NCBI GenBank assembly: GCA_964398485.1
Contig: CAYNMD010000009.1
Location: 1 to 30,802 of the forward strand
Direction of reading: 5' to 3'
DNA: 30,802 nt
From: SSEF01 sp964398485
Lineage (GTDB): Bacteria > Patescibacteriota > Minisyncoccia > Moranbacterales > UBA1568
A program made the translations under genes and the position numbers. Every line of letters begins with the position of its first letter. Positions within the stretch are counted from its first letter, which is position 1. This document shows, piece by piece, positions 29,842 through 30,802 of this stretch. The notes below the pieces were generated by a model that was not told the origin of the DNA, searched no databases, and saw nothing but the letters and a program-made list of their open reading frames with translations.

Positions 29842-29955
29842 GATTATATAAAATAGAACATAAAATCCTTCGTCGTCGTTCACGATCGGTTTCTTCTCCC
29901 TGACCGTCAGAACGCTCACGGTCGTTCGAAACCACCTCGTTCACTTTTGTTGCTT

Positions 29956-30802
29956 ATGAATAATATCTCAAAGAATGCAAAAATTGCGGTGCTGGTATCA
30001 GGCGGAGTGGATAGCTCGGTTGCTTTGGCGCTCCTCAAACAGGCGGGCTTTGATGTCACGGCTTTTTATCTCAAGATTTGGCTCGAGGATGAGCTTTCAT
30101 ATTTAGGAGATTGCCCTTGGGAGGAGGATCTCGATTTTGTCCGTCAGGTGACGACCAAGCTTGGGGTGCCGCTCGAAGTTGTACCACTCCAGAAAGAGTA
30201 TTGGGAGCGGGTGGTCAAAGCAGCTATTGATGAAGTGAAGGCTGGGAGAACTCCTAATCCAGATATGCTCTGTAATAGTCGGATCAAATTTGGTGCGTTT
30301 TTCGACGCGGTCGGAAACAAGTATGATTTTGTAGCGACGGGGCACTATGCATGGGCCGAAGAAAAAAACGGGAAGAAATATCTCAAGAAGACTCCTGATG
30401 TTGTGAAAGACCAGACATATTTTCTCTCCCAGCTTTCCCGAGCGCAGCTTTCCCGAGCGATTTTTCCTATTGGGCAGTTTGAGAAATCCAAAGTACGGGC
30501 GCTGGCCGAAGAATTCAATCTTCCCAATGCTAAACGTAAAGATAGTCAGGGGATTTGCTTTCTCGGGAAGATTCCTTTTGATGCTTTTCTGCGTCATCAC
30601 TTGGGTGAACAAAAAGGCAAACTCATCGATATGGAAACTGGAAAAGAGATGGGAGAACATCCAGGATTTTGGTATTTCACCATTGGTCAACGCGAGGGGA
30701 TCGGTCTCTCGGGTGGTCCCTGGTATGTGGTCAAAAAAGATACGGCAAAGAATATCGTGTACATCGGTCACAAGGAAGTAAGGGAGTCTGCAGCGACCGA
30801 TC
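29956..30802 (+). CDS. mnmA: tRNA 2-thiouridylase (3' end outside window)
   Basis: MnmA puts sulfur on U34 of tRNA-Lys, -Glu and -Gln. The frame from the ATG at 29956 is open to the window edge (282 codons), so the C-terminus is missing. Visible marks are the PP-loop SGGVDSSVA (15-23), TPNPDMLCNSRIKF with catalytic Cys106, ATGHYA (127-132), DQTYFLSQL, and SQGICFLGK with the second catalytic Cys201, then PGFWYFTIGQREGIG. The start lacks a Shine-Dalgarno and follows the structured spacer. Residues about 159-168 are encoded by an exact 15-nt tandem repeat (30430-30459), but the length matches the family, so nothing is inserted. The tRNA-Gln(UUG) at 21.8 kb is an expected substrate. Confidence 0.96.
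   Translation, partial: MNNISKNAKIAVLVSGGVDSSVALALLKQAGFDVTAFYLKIWLEDELSYLGDCPWEEDLDFVRQVTTKLGVPLEVVPLQKEYWERVVKAAIDEVKAGRTPNPDMLCNSRIKFGAFFDAVGNKYDFVATGHYAWAEEKNGKKYLKKTPDVVKDQTYFLSQLSRAQLSRAIFPIGQFEKSKVRALAEEFNLPNAKRKDSQGICFLGKIPFDAFLRHHLGEQKGKLIDMETGKEMGEHPGFWYFTIGQREGIGLSGGPWYVVKKDTAKNIVYIGHKEVRESAATD

Larger units (their letters stand above)
29693..29955. other. Repeat- and hairpin-rich spacer before mnmA
   Basis: 263 nt without a convincing gene. It contains a weak terminator at its start, two copies of a 15-nt near-repeat, a 13-bp hairpin, and several imperfect copies of CGTTCAC/CGCTCACG-like words near 29876-29945. A minus-strand frame with a GTG start crosses it and runs into the ATPase gene; its in-frame repeats mirror the DNA repeats, so I do not call it. 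Confidence 0.5.

Noticed and set aside
29603..29944. 113-codon minus-strand frame with GTG start over the mnmA spacer
   Set aside because: It overlaps the ATPase gene, lacks a ribosome site, and its repeated ERHI segments simply translate the DNA direct repeats. It remains possible but is unsupported.
30430..30459. Exact 15-nt tandem repeat inside mnmA
   Set aside because: The encoded QLSRAQLSRA fits the family length and pattern, so it is not an insertion or a regulatory repeat.
1..30802. CRISPR arrays, transposases, integrases, rRNA genes
   Set aside because: None seen: no regular repeat-spacer pattern, no transposase or recombinase signatures, and no rRNA sequence recognised.

Overview
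The window looks like a piece of a Patescibacteria (Candidate Phyla Radiation) chromosome, probably of the Parcubacteria/Paceibacteria side. I infer this from protein character and gene content, not from a database search. Supporting signs are compact genes, very short spacers, an unusually short SMC, a membrane protein paired with a VirD4-like ATPase of a kind I associate with this group, a sigma-region-4/HARE-type regulator, and core genes that almost never have a Shine-Dalgarno sequence. TGA acts as a stop (tmk ends in TGA), so the code is the standard bacterial one, not code 25.

Layout. 1-2.95 kb (+): tmk (cut by the window edge), dut, gatB and a CutA-like protein with a C-terminal membrane anchor, tightly packed. 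2.99-7.45 kb (-): dnaE followed by miaA, with a good promoter in front of miaA. 7.6-12.8 kb (+): rnhB, rpmF, a continuous NusB-RNase III fusion, a hinge-less short smc, and a dCMP deaminase. 12.8-14.5 kb (+): rpsP, then rplJ-rplL with an L10-leader-like attenuator, a structured rplJ/rplL spacer and a strong terminator. 14.6-17.7 kb (+): CPA1 antiporter, DedA protein and GFA-family protein. 17.7-20.0 kb (-): HAD phosphatase, ferric-reductase-like membrane protein, cold-shock protein and an alkyltransferase-like (ATL) protein under a palindrome-overlapped promoter. 20.1-21.8 kb is an accessory stretch: an exported protein that looks proteobacterial, a small membrane protein, a DUF2164 protein and a GC-rich orphan, ending at tRNA-Gln. 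21.8-24.9 kb (-): tRNA-Gln, dnaX, a GtrA protein and a coiled-coil/basic protein of unknown role. 25.1-29.7 kb (+): a sigma4/HARE regulator and the membrane-protein/VirD4-like ATPase pair. 29.7-30.8 kb: a repeat-bearing spacer, then mnmA running off the window.

How the genes fit together. Most of the window is replication and nucleotide supply (tmk, dut, dCMP deaminase, dnaE, dnaX, rnhB, smc) and translation (gatB, miaA, mnmA, tRNA-Gln, rpsP, rplJ, rplL, rpmF, nusB-rnc). GatB and tRNA-Gln(UUG) with its U1-A72 pair fit the indirect Gln-tRNA(Gln) route, and MnmA would thiolate U34 of the same tRNA.

The points most worth a second look are the NusB-RNase III fusion, the hinge-less SMC, the membrane protein/VirD4-like ATPase pair with its zinc ribbon, the sigma4-HARE regulator, the near-absence of Shine-Dalgarno sites except on accessory genes, and the operator-like palindrome at the ATL promoter.
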